Positions 35,076-48,402 of a stretch of 64,000 bases of DNA are shown piece by piece. The translations under genes and the position numbers were made by a program. Origin of the DNA: Epiperipatus broadwayi (Eukaryota > Onychophora > Udeonychophora > Euonychophora > Peripatidae); the NCBI GenBank assembly GCA_028023455.1, contig JAQFVV010006199.1, forward strand, positions 1,304,001-1,368,000. The letters run 5' to 3'. The notes under the pieces are model-generated. The model was given only the letters and a program-made list of their open reading frames with translations. It ran no database searches and was not told the origin of the DNA. Position 1 is the first letter of the stretch, and the number at the start of each line of letters is the position of its first letter.

Positions 35076-36095
35076 ATATTGTAAATTTAAATTAAAAATA
35101 TTGTAAATTTATATGTAAGAGTCCTCTTTTTTTTTAAGTTCAAGGGTAGTTTCAAACATTATAGATTATCACACTAAGTTGACTTATGTGATTATTTGCC
35201 TATGTTATGTTATGTATTGCTAATCGAATGTATTCTCATAGATACATGCACAGTTTGCTATTTTAGATGCATCTATTTATTTTTCAATTAATCTTGTTTT
35301 ATGTTTTTTTAATCATTTTAAAATGATATCTAGTTTCACAGATTTATATTCTTCTGAATTTACATGGAATTTTATAGATTCAGTTTTTTTTTTTTTCAAT
35401 ATTTCAAGTTCTAGATTTGATGTGTGGGTGGGTGGGGCATACATTTTTATAAAGGTTAGGATTCTTCATGCTATACTATAATTTTTTGGAAACTGAAATG
35501 AGGCCTTCAATAACGCACTAGAATGCATGAGTTAATCAAGCTATGGAAAAGAAAAATATCTTGTTTTTATTTCCAAAAACATAGCTATATTTCTTGATTA
35601 ACTGGCCTACTAATTATTATGACCTATGCTGCTGGTGGAATCAGCTTTTTATTTATTTTAATAAGGGCACCAGGATTCATACAAGAATCTGCTGAAATCT
35701 GTCATGCCACACATCGTAAATTAAGAAGAAAATAATTTAAAGGATCGGGATTTTGTAGTCCCATAACTTAGTTATTTTTCAGAGAATATTACACCTGGGG
35801 CTTAGTTAATAAATAAGCATATTGGCAAAGGTAATTTACACATTTATCACACAATTAACTAATATTAATAAATTTAATAACTAACATTAATAATGCACAA
35901 TGAAAAGTTGATAAAAGTTATTTTATTCAAACAAATTAAAATATTTAAAAGGTAAATTACTAATTAACTGAAAAGACACATGCTAATCCAGACATTAATC
36001 AACTAAGTAAAACAGTTTAACAATTAAAGTTCACTTTGTAAGTTTTTTCCAGGAAGTTCTTTGAATGATAAATCCACAAGTGTCTCTATTAGTAG
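35076..36095. other. AT-rich intergenic block
   Basis: No supported feature; a GTGGGTGGGTGGGGC tract lies near 35425. Confidence 0.5.
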
Positions 36096-36097
36096 TA

Positions 36098-37377
36098 CAC
36101 CTGGGTTTTATTTTATGTGGTAGATAGGTTCCTCAGAAAATGCGCACAAAAGAAATCACACAAAAATAGACTTAACTTACCTTGACAAATGGGGGATGCG
36201 GACTGTAATTTTTCAAAAATCGCATAAAAGCAAAGCAGCAACATAAAATTACTTTAAAATTCACATAATAAAAAATTTCAAATTTGAAAAAAATTGACAT
36301 AAGACAAACTTTTTTTACTTTTTTTATTAACTACAGTATTTAATTTTATTCAAAACAATATATTTTTATGCGTAATTTACATTTTTTTCATACATGTGCA
36401 GTATTTTAATTATTATCGCTATTTGAGACATCGGATTCATTATGATGTGATGTGATGTGAGGTACTGTAGCTTCTTAAACAAAGTCAAGAGGAAATACAA
36501 CTAAAACATTTTCCAATCGCTATTGATCCTTCCCATTTTGCTAAGCGATCTAAAATTGAAATTTTTGTTTCCAAAGAAATTCATTTTCTTGGGTGTTTTT
36601 TTTCTCTCCGTTAGAGTAAACTAAAAGTTTAAAATGTATGAACTTAGACTTAACGATAATAAAAAGACACCGATTCACCACTGTTGGGCAAAATTTAATT
36701 AAAACACAATTAAAAATTAAATTCTTATTTTTGTCTTTAATTTTTTAATTTTCAATTCCGTTTAAAAATCAAATTTCATCGTTCTTCACATCAAATTAAT
36801 TTCAGATCATGTTACATAATTTTTAAATTGTTGATTCCAATTAAAAATCAGATTTTAATTGTCAAATTTAATTGTGCCCACTGCTGTTACTCACCTTTTA
36901 AAAATAAACTTGTGGACACTAAATGATTGATTGATTACGTACTCGTTTTATAAAAAGCAAAAATTGAACAAGATTTAAAATGCAAAAACAACAACAAACA
37001 CAGTATTTTTCATCTATAATGTTTGAACAGATTTACATTATAGTCTTGCAAAATTTAATGTGTGTATATAAAATGGGGAAATTCTGATTTTAAGTGAATT
37101 ATGAACTTTTTTTTTACATAAAATCTATTACAGTACTATTATAAAGCACTGAAAATATTGAAATTATTAAATGAAAGTCCAACTCCGATAATGGCTATTA
37201 CTTTAAATATGATGTGAAAGCATGAAATTTATAATATTTAAAGTAATAGCGCATTATCAGAGCTCACTTCTGATCAAATAATTTTTACCACATACAAAGA
37301 TATTAAGAAGAATCATGAATTGCATAACTTCAAAATCGCATTAAATAAATCCGCATAAAATGAGACATGGGTGTGTG
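36098..37377 (-). mobile_element. Non-autonomous Tigger/pogo-like element, copy T2
   Basis: The left end CACCTGGGTTTTATTTTATG and the right end GCATAAAATGAGACATGGGTG plus TGTG are inverted, with TA on both outer sides (36096-36097, 37378-37379). It shares most of its length with T3 in opposite orientation, including an internal palindrome (about 37183-37265, CTCCGATAATG..CTATTACTTTAAATAT against its inverse). On the minus strand, around 36545-36612, is the same N-terminal transposase remnant as in T3. It is 1280 bp, far short of an autonomous Tigger, so it is a deletion derivative. Confidence 0.75.
36679..36886. mobile_element. hAT-like MITE nested in T2
   Basis: CACTGTTGGGCAAAATTTAATT and AAATTTAATTGTGCCCACTGCTG are inverted ends of the CAGTGTTGGGCA type common in hAT elements, enclosing about 160 AT-rich bases. 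Flanks share TCAC/CTCAC but not a clean 8-bp duplication. The same insert lies at the same place in T3, so it predates the spread of this Tigger subfamily. Confidence 0.55.
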
Positions 37378-38469
37378 TATATTGTAAGCTTATAGGAAGA
37401 ATTGTTTGCAAACACTTAATTTAGTCACAATTGGGATATGAATAATCTTACTGGTAAGTTTTGTAGTACATGTTTTGAAGAGCCCATTGAAGTTAACTAG
37501 TTTCAATCTGTTGACATTTTTGTAGGTTCTTGGACCATGAAAGATATCTGTAAATGCACAGTTCCACTCTGCATGATGATTCACCTCAGCATATGAGTGA
37601 TGGTAATCTTGCATAGGAATAGTCCAGGATGCTAGTTAAGGAAAAGACAAAGACACAGTTTTTTCTGACCTTTCTATATTCATGATCAATTTTTAGACTT
37701 CTCTGCGCATCTATTTGCTTTTGTTCTTTTATCAGCATACAAGATAATAATCTTGTACATTCTTTCTTAAATTTAAGTTACAAAGTCTTTTTTTTAAAAC
37801 ATAATTCCACCATCTCTAATCGGAGTTAGAAAGATTTTACTAATTGAAATCTGCATGTGGAATTCTCTTGTTTTTGGTTTATTTGGATCAGTAATCTCTA
37901 TGTCTTTTATTTTTTTCAATTTTCACTTTTATTTTTAATTAAAGTAATATTTTGAAACAACAAAATTAGCTTTCACTGTTCATTTAAAAAAAAAAAAAAA
38001 AATACTAACTAAAAACAAAACAAAACTAAAACGTGTCTTTTAAAAGATCGCTAAATTTACTTTTTCTTTTAGCTTTTACCAAATGCCAATATATTTGTAT
38101 CATATATAAATAAACAGTACAATATTAATTGTAGTAGTTATATCACTATGATACAATAACCTGACTTTGAACTTGTTAAAAGCAGCAATAGACTCGCATT
38201 CTCAAGTTAAAAACTAATTAAGTTAATGTGCTAGCTATGACAGATAAAGGAATGTTTTTTTTTTAATAAAAAAATTACTAAACTAAAGACTTTATATATA
38301 TTTCATTCAAAATATTAAATATATTTTATACATTTTGCTTTTAATTGACAGAGATAGCACAGTCTTTAGAATATTCTACATCCAAGAACTAAGAATATTG
38401 TCTTTATTTTGCTTTTTGTTGATTCAAATTTAAAATTTCACTATTAAATTTGTATCACATTTTTTTTAT
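37378..38469. other. Intergenic block, possible LINE 3' remains
   Basis: No frame or repeat is clear. Because a minus-strand LINE relic begins just to the right, decayed downstream LINE sequence may extend into this stretch, but I could not read any motif. Confidence 0.4.
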
Positions 38470-39150
38470 TTCTGTTTCATAAATTAATCTAAACTAAAGA
38501 TCAAAAACAAAGTTGAAGCTAATATACATCCTTGTTTAATACCCATTTTACTTAAATTGCTTCAGATTTTCAATCTGTAACAATAACATTTTCTTTTATT
38601 ACATCATATAAAAGTTTTATATGAATAAACTCTGGTAGACAACCAACTAATTTCAACCTTGCAATACACATTTTCAATCAATTGAAGCAAATATTCTGAC
38701 TAAATCTACAAGGCAATATATAAATCATTACTTGTTCTCAAATATTTTTCATGTCTTTATCTGATAATAAAAACTGCATCTTTAGTGATTTTTGGTTTTC
38801 TAAAATTACATTATTTCTTTTAACCTTTTATTTATGATTGGAAGCAACTATTCAACAAACCTTAAAAGCAAATTTTCTGCAGTAACAGTAGTAACAATTA
38901 TATTTCATAATAATTATACATACTTGTTTATCCTTTTTATTTTTAAAAATTCGAACAATAGAAGCATCCTGAAGATCAGATAGCATGGCTTCCTAAATTC
39001 ATATATTTCTTTAAAAAAAAAAAAAGTATATTTGAAAATACTATATTATCACATATTTAAAACGTTGTCAGATATCTTTATCAAAATCTGAAGCTTTTTT
39101 ACTTTTAAGATAAACTGTTTGACCAATACATATGTCCAAATTAATATTTT
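38470..39150 (-). pseudogene. Non-RTE LINE relic, reverse transcriptase fragments
   Basis: The minus strand, read across stops and frameshifts, contains two blocks in the right order for a non-LTR reverse transcriptase. First is LSDLQDASIVRIFKNKKDKQ (about 39000-38940), equivalent to the P.DLKDASIV.I.KNKGDR segment that precedes the NYRGISLLS motif. Then comes LVGCLPEFI.IKLLYD followed by VKMGIKQGCI (about 38660-38540), equivalent to GCPE.FI..I..LHD...GVKQGCVLAP. These differ from the RTE copies in this window, so this is a second LINE group; the clade cannot be fixed. Confidence 0.6.
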
Positions 39151-39269
39151 TTTAAAGTTTTTGTAGCTCTACTCATGATAACATAAAATAGGTATAGTAT
39201 TTTTAAATTGTTTTGTAACATTTTAATTTAAGAGTTAGTTTGTGCATTATGAAATAGTTATATTTAGTA
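39151..39269. other. AT-rich stretch
   Basis: Nothing recognised. Confidence 0.4.
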
Positions 39270-39390
39270 GGTATTCATCTGCACAGTGATAGAGTGGCCA
39301 TCTTAAAAGCAGAAGGTCTCAGGATTGATTGTGACACTTGAACTTTTTATGAACTCTTGAGCAATAAAGCCATTAGCCTTTTTTTTTTTA
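39270..39390 (+). repeat. tRNA-derived SINE, family E, copy 1
   Basis: A tRNA-like head (CACAGTGATAGAGTGGCCAT, then GGTCTCAGGATTGATTGTG) is followed by TTGAACTTTTTATGAACTC and TTGAGCAATAAA. The tail is shared with the copy at 60080-60190. Confidence 0.5.
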
Positions 39391-40015
39391 CTATTTAATA
39401 GGTTTTTGAAAAGCTTGAAGGATTATGGGGATTTATTGCTTATTGAAAGAAGAATCTCCCTATTGGTATTTTTGCATATCAAATTACATACATTTAAATT
39501 TCAGTTAATGATTTCATGTTTTAGATCACATTTTAATTATTGTTACTTCGATTTGAGTATAAAAAATATTTAGCTATTATTGGTAAACCATTTTCAAATT
39601 CAGTTATTTTTTATATTTACTTATCAAAGTTTAGTGTTAATACTTTTTATGCATATTTGATTAATCAAATGATTTGATTTTTAAACTATTATTGGCTTCT
39701 ATTTGTTCTATTGCATTTAAAAGTTATGTTTAATTAATCATTTTAGAATGCTTAAATTGCAAAAAGTATAAATGTTTACTAGACTATGAATTTTCTAGAG
39801 AATGGTTGATTAGTAATTGTTTGCTGTTATTTTTCTGTAGTAATAGTCACCCATGGAATTATTCATGAAGATTTATAACATAAGAGTGTGGTTTCAAACT
39901 CTAAAAGATAAACAAAACAATTTAAACACTCATGCTAATTAGATGAATGTTTAATTGCCATTGTAGTGAAACAAAACAATTTTATTCTGTAATATAAGTC
40001 GTATATATACAATGA
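39391..40015. other. AT-rich intergenic stretch
   Basis: No supported feature. Confidence 0.5.
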
Positions 40016-40549
40016 AATAAATTCTACAAGAATATGTAGGTAATTATCAAATATTAAAGTAATAAATTTAAAACAATATTTATTACTTTCCTAAGCTATG
40101 CTTTCAATAAGGTGTATTTTTGTTAAACCATGACTAAAGTGATTATTAGCAAACATATTAGTATATTTTCATGTATATAAATATACATCAAACTAGTAAC
40201 TAATTATAATACATTTGCATGTGTAAATTGGCATAGCAATTGGCTATGTCATTAGATTAAGTGACCAGTGCTTGCTAAGAGAAATACTATTGGCTCTTAT
40301 ATTTATGGAATTTTTAGAGTTTAATTATGTGCCATGCAAATATGCAAATGTATTATAATCAGTGATTAGTTCAATGTGCATTTATAAGCATGAGGATATG
40401 CTAATATATTATTTGATAATATTCACTTTAGTCATGCTTTGACAAAGATACATCATATTGAAAACCTGGCTTAATAAAGTAATAAATATTGTTTTAAATT
40501 TATTACTGTAATATTTGATAATTATCTACATACTTTTGTAGAATTTATT
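40016..40549. mobile_element. Fold-back element with about 205-bp inverted arms
   Basis: 40016-40221 and 40341-40549 are inverted copies (for example AAATTCTACAAGAATATGTAG and its inverse near 40525-40546, and ATAATACATTTGCAT near 40206 and 40345). The 120-base centre holds GGCATAGCAATTGGCTATGT and no frame. No clear target duplication was found. It looks like a fold-back MITE; the superfamily is unknown. Confidence 0.75.
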
Positions 40550-40958
40550 TTATTACATATTAGTTACAGTATATACATATAATTTATTCTCATATTTATG
40601 TATACGTTGCACATGTAGAAATTTACATGATATTAATTAGTGTATTCTTAAAAACCTATTACTCAGCAAATTCATGGTATGTCTTCAGTGAAAATATTAT
40701 ATTTGTTTTTTTTTTATTTTAAATATATAATACTGTACTTAATAATTATTACAAAGTATTATTTATAAATGAAGTATTTGTTCTGTTAACTTTTTCTTGA
40801 TTATCCATATGCATTCAGTTTCTTAATTATTTATTTACTATTATGCTATGAATGCTATAGTTCTGAAATTATTGAATTAGATAGGACAAAGATTATGAAA
40901 TAAATAATTAACATTTAATTGATAATTATTTCAATCCTACAATTGAGTTATAATAATA
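40550..40958. other. AT-rich intergenic stretch
   Basis: No supported feature. Confidence 0.5.
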
Positions 40959-40966
40959 GTTATATC

Positions 40967-43900
40967 CAGTGATGATATCCCAAATTTCCAAGAACCGGTT
41001 CTCTAAAAGTAGGTTATATTTAAGAACCTATTCTGTTTATTCTTTTTTTTCTAAGCATGGAAGCAAATCACTTCTTGATTTCATACCTAAAAAATTTTGG
41101 TGACTTCTCAGAAATTTTGCATGACCCCCCCCTCTACACAAAAAAGTGCTGCAGTGCACATGCGCACTATGATGTACTTTGCAATCTCACGGAATTAAAA
41201 AAAAATTAAACCCTTTTTATAATTGGAAAAAAACATTTATTTGGCAAGATATTTTCATAGTGATATTCTAGACACATCATATGTATCTTCAGGTTGATGA
41301 TGCTTTTTGACTATAGCATCATCAGCTTATTGTGATTTCTTAGCCAAACTTGAACTGAGTCACTGCAATCCCAGTGATCAAATGGAAGATCTATCCAATT
41401 TATTACTAGAAGAATTTGCCACATTTTTCACTTCAAGGTGATTTCTTTTATCTGAATAAATTGTGTTCACCACAGAGAACCTTCAGTCAGCCTCGGTTTT
41501 AATTATATTTTTAGCTCTTTGGATAGTTTCATGTACAACACGTTTCTGGTGATTTCTCAAAACATTTTCAACATAATCACGGAAATCATTAACTGAAATC
41601 TCATGGTGAAATGTTTTGTAAAAATCTGATAATTTCTCTTCAAATTCTTTTCACAGAACTACAGCTTCTTCCAGATTCCAACCATCTGGGTTTACAATTT
41701 TAACTAATTGATGGATTTTATGATTTCTATCTTGAATATTATTACTTATGCTATTACAATCCATTAATCTTAATACCATATTTGTTATCACTACATTCAG
41801 TAATTTTTGATCGTGAAGACTCACTCATTTGTTGTCTTCAACAAAATTAATATGCAGGAATTTCTTAGAAGAGATAGTTTCATTTATTATTTTTTCATAA
41901 CTACCACTCTTCTCTCTGAGATATTCAAATGCTTTAATTGTTTTCTTAATCAATTGTTCAGCATGCAATATATTTACACTTCTTCCTTGAATAGCATCCA
42001 CCAACAAAGCAATTTCTTCTAGAATATTGATTCTTAAAGCTAGATCTCATAAAATATTTATTGGCAAGATGTTTAGCCATTCCAAAAAAAATTTTAGTAG
42101 TATAAAAAAAATCATATAGTGCTCGATAGACTCACCATGTTGCAACTGCTGATCTATGACTGCATACTGTCCATCTTGGGTCAAAAACTCTACCAATTTT
42201 TAGAATTTCAATTCCCAAATTGGTTGAAATTTTATTCAATGCAATTTGGTTTTTATTAGACTGATGGGAGATTTTACTTATTTCATTAATAAATGCTGTA
42301 AAGTGATTAATTTGCTTTATGTCTGATAAAATCCTCCAGCATAAGCTGAAGGCGATGATTCAAATAGTGCCAAATAATAATCTCAGGATAGTGTTTTTTA
42401 TTTTAACATTCACTTCTGACCACCTTTCCAGGATCACAATTCCTCCATCTGAACAAAATCCAATGAAACTATTCTTCAAATATAGATTATCAAATCCTAC
42501 TTATTGCAGACTTTGTAGTAGAGCAGTGTAAAGGGTTTCATCATCTTTGTTTTGTAATTCCACTAAATCTACAAAAATTGTTGGTGAGAAATCTGCATCT
42601 TTAACCTTAATAAAAATGATAAGGACTGGTTTGCATGATATTGTTGATGTCTCATTAATTATAAACATATCTTTAAATTCTGATCTATTATTTTTCTAAA
42701 CACTTTTTTTTAAATGTATTTTTCAGTGTGCTCAACAATTTTGACAGCCAGGAATTGAGAATGAAGTCCCACTCCCATATTTAATCCATTCTTTTTTTAT
42801 AATTCTATCAAATGTTCAATATCAGAAAATGGTCAGTTTCGTTTTGCTAAAGTGCAAACTGTACTGAAAATTTTACAGATGGAGCTCATAAACTTTTCAT
42901 GAACTTTGTCTATGAATTTGAAAATTGCATTTTTTGCACTTTCTTTCAATTGCACAACACATATCTGGTGTGCTTTTGATGAAAAGTGTTCTTTTATTTT
43001 TTTTTTTGAAGAGAGGCTCATTGAACCATTTTATTTTTTCCACTTGGAACAATATTACTTCTCCATTCTTTTTACACATGAGCTGCTTTCACTTTTATTG
43101 ACTCGATTTTGATATAGTTATCACACTCAAGTTTTTTTTTCCAATAATAAGTAAACCAAAATATTTTTCTTTGAATTCATTGGCTTATTTCATATTCCAG
43201 AAGTCAGGAAGGTCACTATCTATACTTATTTTATATGCATCTTTTGTACCTTTGGAACTGGACAGCTTATTTGTGTTGTCAACTTTATTTTCTGTTGCAT
43301 CAGAAGAAACAGAAAACAAAACTTGATTCAAAATATCATCCTTTACTATTGTTTTCGATTCTGTATCAGTTTTTGGATCCTTTATGAAGGAATCTGATAT
43401 TGTTTGGCATTTTTGTTTCATTTCTTGTGAAGGGCTTATTTTTATTATATTCTCGTATTAGATTCACCTTAGAAAAAACATCTAATTAATTGATTTTTAA
43501 TACAAATGAGTTGTAACAAATCATAAAACTGAAATAAAATATTAAAAGTAAAAAAAGAAAAAGAAAAAAAAAATTTGAAAACGAGTCATGCCACTTGATG
43601 AGCCAAAGGTATTGTTATATTTATCATCTTGCCAAGTTATTCTAGAAAAAATATGTTGAACTCATAGTTTAAAAAAAGACGTACTGTTACATCAAATATA
43701 GCAAACTAAATGAAAATAATGTACTATAAACTTACTACAGATGATCTTCCATTAAATTTACTAAACAAATAAAAACAAATTTTGCATGATAAATATGTAA
43801 GTGAAGAAATAAAGTATTTAAATAAAAAATAAAGTTAAATAAATATTTAAAACAACGTTGGCATAACAAAATCATTTGAACAATGTTATTGTTTATTTTC

Positions 43901-44517
43901 GCAATGATAGGTCCTTCAGCAAGAGTAAATTTCATTAAAAAAATTATGGTAATACATAAATACATTTATGCCGAATTCATTTCCAATTTTTAATTTAATA
44001 ATGCCTCTGTTAAATGTAAGTAAACTAATAGTTAATTAATTTCTTACTTACTTTGTGTAAAAAGTAAATATGGGTTCCTTCATCACTAATAAAATAACAC
44101 TTTTTATTTGTATACTTTTAAAGAAACTAATTTGAAATGCGATAAATAATGGATTTAATTACTTAAAACAAAACTGTTGTGAATTATTTCTTGCAGAATA
44201 ATTCATAATCACTCAAATTTCATCGCGCATATCACACGTTCCAAGTGCAATATCGTATAGTCGAATTATTCTGAGGAAAGCATTTTGAACCCAATCTGTT
44301 CAAAAAGAATCATTGTTACATTAGATATAACAAAAAAAAATACAAATAATGTTCTAGATTATTGTTGGAAATAATTAAGTAATTTGTTAATTCAACTCTT
44401 TTTTAGGATAATAATAAAATTTATTTTCGGATAATTTAACTACCGGTTCGCTATTTTTTTTTAATTTTAAGAACCGGTTCGCGTGAACTGGTGCGAACCG
44501 GTTGGATATCATCACTG
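40967..44517 (-). mobile_element. hAT transposon (KIAA1586-like transposase), nearly full length
   Basis: The terminal inverted repeats begin CAGTGATGATATCC at both ends (40967-40980 and the inverse at 44504-44517), and the 8-bp target duplication GTTATATC is perfect (40959-40966 and 44518-44525). Subterminal GAACCGGTTC motifs occur near both ends (about 40993 on the left; several between 44441 and 44503), as expected of transposase-binding repeats. The interior carries a decayed transposase gene on the minus strand spanning most of the element. The size (3551 bp) and layout are those of an autonomous hAT that has since lost its reading frame. Confidence 0.92.
41370..43421 (-). pseudogene. 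hAT transposase pseudogene (KIAA1586-like)
   Basis: Minus-strand frames recover the protein in order. The N-terminal part (43421-43185) ends DSDLPDFWNMK, like the start of the zinc-finger region in KIAA1586-type transposases. Next come KKKIKEHFSSKAHQ (43000) and, through two stops, PFSDIEHLIEL..KNGLNMGVGLHS (about 42830-42750), a hallmark of this group. Later come SSKKFLHINFVEDNK (41870-41825) and the C-terminal dimerisation segment near 41500-41380 (FSVVNTIYSDKRNHLEVKNV). Multiple nonsense and frameshift mutations separate these pieces, so no functional transposase can be made. Similar host proteins exist in vertebrates, but the flanking inverted repeats and duplication show that this one is a transposon gene. 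Confidence 0.82.
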
Positions 44518-44525
44518 GTTATATC

Positions 44526-47430
44526 ATTATTACTTTTTAGGAGATGATTATATGATAATCACAATAGAATAATCAGTTAACACATTTTGTCTCATTTTAT
44601 TTTATTTACTGATTTATAATCTTAATTATTAACATTTTTTCTGATTCCACTAATTAATAATAACTCTTATTTTAATTCTCAAGTGGCTCAGATTATACCA
44701 AGACTATTGCATATTTTTTTATCTTAGGTACTAAAATTCTAGACCTAGGCAGTCCCTCAATAGTCTTGGATTGAACAGGGAAACTTGTTTATAAGTTAGT
44801 TCTTCTATTAAAGCAAACCTATCAGTCAATACAATTTAGTTATTATTTTAAATTATTTCATTTCATAATTATCCACAAATATATTTAACAGTGAAGTATT
44901 TAGTTGGTTTGATTTTAGTCTTTATATATCAGTTATTACTACAGTGCGTTTTTACCAAACATTTAATCAGTTTTATTGATAACTTCATTTCTTAGAGATA
45001 TGAAATCATTATTTTCTAAGTCTATTTTGGAATATATTATCTTGAAATTTCAAAATATATCCTATTTATTTTTAATCGTACACTGCAATTTAGTTAAATA
45101 TTTAATTTTCTATGTGATAGTGTGAATTATAAGTATCTAGAAAAGAATCAAATGAATTTTTTGATCTTATATTAAAAATTATCTATACATTCGTCATTTA
45201 TCATTTTCCTTATTGTTTTTTTCTGACTGTATATATGATATGCTTATTTTTAGTCACTAAAATACATAAATAATATAAATTTAAATTGTATAACATTGTT
45301 TTATTTTCCATGGTAATATATTTTCTTCCTGTTTGTGAAAATTATTTTCTTTGTTAAATTCTTTTTTCCTTTTCCAGAAATACTATTGGAAGTCATTGTT
45401 CCTTTTCTTATTGATAGGTTTTTTTCCTCTTAAAGTCTGCAGCTTTGAACATTTTTTTGAAACACTTGGGTGTAAATAGGTAGGGGGAGCCAACCCATTT
45501 TGATATGTTTAAAAATAAATCTGATTTGAAGAATTGTTCATGATTAGTTCAGTATCAGCTTTGTTCCTTCTAACAATACTAAGCCTTGCTTTACTCTACA
45601 TCATAAAAATTAATTTACAGGCGGAAATTAGAAAGAAGAAATTTTAACACTGGGAGGGGAAAAAGTTGTATTCATTTTCTCTTTTTTCAATTGTCGATGT
45701 GAAATTCATTGAAAAATACCTACTGTGTTTTATCAAAATCTTTCTGTTGTTAGTTACCTTTTTATTTAATATAGCCTTTCATAAAATTATTGACTGTTAA
45801 AATTATTTATTCAGTAGATATCTCATAATTGTAACTGTTGAGAAGAGTTTATAATTACAAACTATTAAATTGGATGTACAGACAGTGGGAAATATTTCAT
45901 TTATAAGTAGGATATGTTTGGTTTTTTTTTTGTTTTTGTTTTTGAAAATTGAAAGCAAAAAATATGTTTTAATCCGTAAATTATTAAATGTATTTTATTT
46001 TTATTGTTTCAGAATTTTATCATTTTTAATTATAAAATAATTTGTTTATTGTACTAATAAATGCATAGATAATATAGTATAATGGCAATCACGATATAAG
46101 TAAGGCAAGGTGGGAAGTAACTTAAAAATTCTAATTTAAATATTTGTAATCATCTTATTTTAAAGTCAGTTTTTGAACTTTAAAAAAAAAAAAAATAGGT
46201 GTGTTCTACATTTAAAACAAAATTTTAAATTGTAAAAGGGTTTTGAATTAAAAATAGTAAAAATTAATCAATGTCTCAACGTTATTCTTATGGGACATTT
46301 TTCTCCCAAAAAATAAAAAGTATATTTGTTATCTTATTTAGATTAATGTTTTTTTTCCAGTTTTGCTTCAAATTTGATCCCCATAACATGAAATAGCAAA
46401 TTAATACACTGATTTCTATGTTGTTTAACTCTTTAGCTACTGAATTTTATCTAAAATTTAATAAGACTATATTTTCAACTAAGTGTAACATGATAATTAA
46501 TGGGCAAGCTAGAGCATTTATTTTTATTATTTTTTCAAAAAAGAAAGGGGGGGGGGAGATATATAAAAGATGAGCAAGGAAATAATAATTAGCTATGAAG
46601 TTAGTTTTCATATGACAATGAATCCTATAATTTCTTATTAAATCTCAGATATATTCACTGGACCAATTAATTACTTTTCTGCTCATAATGATCCTTGTTT
46701 CAAGGTTAACCATCATTTTTAAGTAATTAATGGTCTAGATTAGATATGAGCAACCTTTGTTGACCACATCATTAAGGAAAAAAATCACAATTGTAATATT
46801 TAATACAAAAGTATATTGAAATAATGTTATTTTTATTTTTAAAAATTATATAAATTTTATAGAATAAGTTATTGTGCCAATATAATCATGAGTAAAATGA
46901 ATACCTACAGAAAGTAATAAAGTACTTCACCTCCATTACATATTGGTATTGCCTCATCTAAATCATCATCAGAATTTTATTTAAGAAATAATGGTTATAA
47001 AATGTTATTAGTTTCATTTGACCTAAAATGAACTTTTATTAGCAATTATTTTAAAATTACTTTTTAAGTGATGCCTCACTATTTTCTTTCAGTGTCTATA
47101 TTTAGATAACTCATCTATTCTGAGCTAATAAAAAAATTTTTTTTAATTAAATCATGATCTTATAGATTTTTTTTCTTCATTTTATTGAACCATGCATAGA
47201 AGAGGGGAATGTTTGATCACCAGCTGACTTTTATGTTGCTTGGTCAACTTTTTATCACTTATTGATAATCACTGTCATAAATTATTATTAAAAATATTAC
47301 TAAGACTTTTGTTCTCAGCATTTTGAGAAGTGAGACACATTCTCCGACAAGAATGTAGCCACATTATATTACTCATATTTTTGGAACTTTGACTATTGAG
47401 TTAATTGCCTAGATAACCTTTTATTGTCTA
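44526..47430. other. AT-rich intergenic block
   Basis: No genes seen. A 12-bp inverted pair CCAAGACTATTG / CAATAGTCTTGG (about 44698 and 44769) encloses a 60-base loop. A 10-base G run is at about 46547-46556. Confidence 0.5.
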
Positions 47431-47470
47431 ATTCTAGAAGATTGCCTGGGTTTGAATGTGGACCAAATAT
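47385..47470 (+). repeat. Possible tRNA-derived SINE head
   Basis: TTGAGTTAATTGCCTAGATAACC is A-box-like and CTGGGTTTGAATGTGG is B-box-like, with tRNA spacing. No second copy was seen. Confidence 0.35.
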
Positions 47471-47898
47471 TAAATAAATATTATGATTTGAAAATATTTG
47501 CTAAGTTCACTCAGCCCTGACAAATATCTCATATTATAGGAGTAGCAAACAAATGCATTACCTAAAATGTCATAAGTCTCTTTCTCAATAATATTCCATG
47601 AAATGTCTTCAACATATAATGCAATTAGATTTGCTAAACTAATTTAATTAGCATTTCCTTTATGTTCTTGCTTCAGTTATTTTATTAATAGTTTTAATTT
47701 TTCCATTTCATAAAAGCCTTATCAATGTTTGGAAATAATTTTTATTTTAATTAATATTTAATGCTTTTTTTTTTTTTTTTTTTGTAAAATGGGTACCTAA
47801 CTTTTTTTTTTTTTTTACAATATTTTTCATAATTAATTTCTTATACGTTTTTATACATGTTTTTAGTATTTATATTTGGGCTGTTGATTTTGTATATT
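47471..47898. other. AT-rich stretch with T tracts
   Basis: Two long T runs flank GTAAAATGGGTACCTAAC (about 47766-47818). Nothing else. Confidence 0.5.
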
Positions 47899-48402
47899 TA
47901 GACCCAGGTCTTGTTTTATGCGGATTTATTTAATGCGATTTTGAAGTTATGCAATTCATGTTTTTTCTTAATATTTTTGTATGCGGTTTTCTTTTATACT
48001 ATAAAAATTATTAGATCAGAAGTCAAATGCTGATAATGTGCTATTACTTTAAATATTATAAATTTTGCGCACTCATGTCATATTTAAAGTAATAGCGCAT
48101 TATCGGAGTTCGACTTTCATCTAATAATTTCAATATTTTCAGCGCTTTATAATAGTACTGTAATAGATTTATGCAATAAAGAAGTTCATAATTCACTTAA
48201 AATCAGGATTTCCTCATTTTATATACCCACATTACATTTTACAAGATTATAATGTAAATCTGTTCAAATGTTATAGATGCCTACACTATGTATGTTGTTG
48301 TTTTTGCATTTTAAATCATGTTCTATTTTTGCTTTTTATAAAAAGAGTATGTAATCAATTAATCATTTAGTGTCCACAAGTTTATTTTTAAAAGGTGAGT
48401 AA

